A stretch of DNA of 64,000 bases from Neopusillimonas maritima (GTDB taxonomy: Bacteria; Pseudomonadota; Gammaproteobacteria; Burkholderiales; Burkholderiaceae_B). Position 1 is the first letter of the stretch, and each line of letters starts with the position of its first letter. The DNA is taken from assembly GCF_040930455.2 (NCBI RefSeq), contig NZ_CP170494.1. One strand, given 5' to 3'. Shown here one piece after another: positions 62,685 to 64,000 of the stretch. Position numbers and translations under genes: made by a program. The notes beneath the pieces are model-generated. The model had not been told where the DNA came from. It made no database searches and was given only the letters and a program-made list of their open reading frames with translations.

Positions 62685-63977
62685 CTACCTAACCCAGGTA
62701 GTCGGGGCCATGACCAGATCAGGCCATGCGATGATGAGTCCAATAATGACAATACAGGCGGCAAGAAACGGAACCGTGCCGGCAAAAATCGTCGTGAGGG
62801 GAATATCAGGGTTAATTGCTTTTACAGTAAACACGTTCATACCAACGGGCGGGGTCAGCATGCCAATCTCAATCATCATGACGACGAAAATACCGAACCA
62901 AATCGGGTCTACCCCTAAATTCTGTACAACAGCCAGGAAGATCGGCGCGGTAAGAATCAGCAACCCCATCGACTCCATGACGCAACCCATAACCAGATAG
63001 ATCAGGGCAATGGCAATCAGCACACCAACACGTGATAAGCCAAGGTCTTCAATAAGCATGACCAACTCAAAGGTCATGCCGCTGAGGTTAATGAAATTGG
63101 CGAAAGTGAGCGCACCGAACAAAATGACAAAAATCATCGTAGTGATTTTTGTCGCTTCCATCATGCAATTAATAATGTCTTTAACGGCCAGCCTACGTCG
63201 TGCCACACCTATGGCCAACGCCCCCATTGCGCCAATGCCGGCTGATTCGGTCACGGTAAAAAGGCCACCATACATGCCGCCCATCACCAATATCAGCAAT
63301 ACAACAACAGACCATAATTTGGATGTTTTACGTAACCGCTCACGCATTGATCTCAATTGACCTTGCGGCCCAAGTTTGGGTCTCAAACCAATGGTAATCA
63401 CAATAGCCAGCATAAACAGCAACACCAGTATGAGCCCGGGGAAGAGGGTTCCCAAAAAGAGTTTCTTGATATCCGTTTCGGTGAGCAGACCATACACAAT
63501 AAGCGGCACCGAGGGCGGAATGACTGCGGCCAGCACCCCACCTGACGCAATCGAACCTGTTGAAATCGCGTCGTGATAACCCGACCTTCGCATCGGCGGA
63601 ATAGCCACTTTACTCATCGTGGCCGACGCGGCAATCGAACTTCCCGAAATTGCGCCGAACAAACCACAAGCCAGTACCGTTGCGTGTGCCAACCCGCCTT
63701 TCAAGTGCCCCAGCCAGGCATTCGCCGCGTCATAGAGCTCTTCGGAAATATCGGCTTTAAAAATAAACAAACCCATGAGAATGAACATAGGTAACACCGA
63801 CAACCCGTAATTTGACGACACGTCGACAACCTGCTGAGCCAACATCGTCATGGCAGGATCAAGCCCACGCAAGACAGCAAAACCGGCGGTTCCAATAAGA
63901 ATCATGGAGAAAGCAAGGGGCACACCGATAAAGGCCAGCACCAACACCGCAACGAAACCAATCAGGGCAAGCGTCAT
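62685..63977 (-). CDS. TRAP transporter large permease (DctM-like)
   Basis: A 430-aa DctM-family protein with about 12 hydrophobic segments. Family segments are GLFGAISGSSIAASATMSKVAIP and GSIASGGVLAAVIPPSVPLIVYG, with a C-terminal PPVGMNVFTVKAI. It imports an organic acid with a periplasmic DctP and the small DctQ, using an ion gradient. ATG overlaps a TGA in the adjoining frame, suggesting coupling with DctQ. DctP is outside the window. Confidence 0.93.
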   Translation of the reverse strand: MTLALIGFVAVLVLAFIGVPLAFSMILIGTAGFAVLRGLDPAMTMLAQQVVDVSSNYGLSVLPMFILMGLFIFKADISEELYDAANAWLGHLKGGLAHATVLACGLFGAISGSSIAASATMSKVAIPPMRRSGYHDAISTGSIASGGVLAAVIPPSVPLIVYGLLTETDIKKLFLGTLFPGLILVLLFMLAIVITIGLRPKLGPQGQLRSMRERLRKTSKLWSVVVLLILVMGGMYGGLFTVTESAGIGAMGALAIGVARRRLAVKDIINCMMEATKITTMIFVILFGALTFANFINLSGMTFELVMLIEDLGLSRVGVLIAIALIYLVMGCVMESMGLLILTAPIFLAVVQNLGVDPIWFGIFVVMMIEIGMLTPPVGMNVFTVKAINPDIPLTTIFAGTVPFLAACIVIIGLIIAWPDLVMAPTTWVR

Positions 63978-64000
63978 GAGATCTCTCCACGCGCCGAAGC
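63974..64000 (-). CDS. Possible C-terminal end of a TRAP small permease (DctQ-like), truncated by window
   Basis: Eight codons ending TGA that overlap the DctM start by 4 nt (ATGA). This is the normal dctQ-dctM arrangement, but there is too little sequence to recognise the protein itself. Confidence 0.35.
   Translation of the reverse strand, partial: ASARGEIS

Overview
The window reads as a chromosomal segment of a betaproteobacterium, probably Burkholderiales and most like Alcaligenaceae (Bordetella/Achromobacter/Pusillimonas relatives). This is inferred from moderately high GC, from the conserved core block (gltB-gltD, mlaF-E-D-A-C, an ABC-2 exporter, a BolA-family gene, murA, hisG-D-B-H-A-F-I-E, tatA-B-C), and from the many branched-chain-amino-acid-type (Liv-type) ABC importers and Rieske oxygenases flanking it. 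No rRNA, tRNA, CRISPR array or complete insertion sequence was recognised.

Layout. 1-7778 (+): catabolic operon with the end of a ring-hydroxylating oxygenase alpha subunit, its beta subunit, an acyl-CoA ligase, a thiolase-fold protein without the usual catalytic residues, a DUF35/OB-fold protein fused to a degenerate short-chain dehydrogenase (SDR), a cyclase-family hydrolase, an intact SDR and an MFS transporter. 7926-9303: an isolated NYN-domain gene and a SIMPL-domain gene, convergent. 9458-20000 (-): binding protein, fused LivHM permease, LivG, LivF, fumarate-reductase-like flavoprotein, small [2Fe-2S] protein and a fused HyuA-HyuB (5-oxoprolinase/hydantoinase) enzyme. 20183-22197 (-): glutathione-dependent formaldehyde oxidation (adhC-type dehydrogenase, fghA) behind a FrmR/RcnR-like operator. 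22352-25728 (-): a second Rieske dioxygenase (alpha, beta, ferredoxin) with a solitary binding protein, divergent from a LysR regulator. 26933-27634: a RAYT-like protein that has lost its HUH motif. 27921-48583 (+): the core block. 48667-49287: higBA toxin-antitoxin with a perfect 24-bp palindrome. 49661-55442 (+): DUF1116 protein, SDR, Rieske monooxygenase, binding protein, ferredoxin and ferredoxin reductase. 55445-64000 (-): TRAP large permease, binding protein, LivG, LivF, LivH, LivM, sulfatase and a LysR regulator.

How it fits together. The accessory parts look like modular uptake-and-oxidation cassettes: a periplasmic binding protein, an oxygenase or hydrolase, and a LysR regulator. Two paralogous binding proteins sit in oxygenase operons that lack permeases and ATPases, so they may share a Liv-type transporter. 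An O-demethylase-like oxygenase system and a glutathione-linked formaldehyde pathway in the same window would fit methoxylated aromatic substrates, but no substrate can be read from sequence. The strongest leads are the thiolase-like/DUF35-SDR pair (a candidate CoA-dependent retro-aldolase), the DUF1116 protein at the head of a Rieske monooxygenase operon, and a TATCGATA palindrome core shared by the higBA operator and that operon's promoter.
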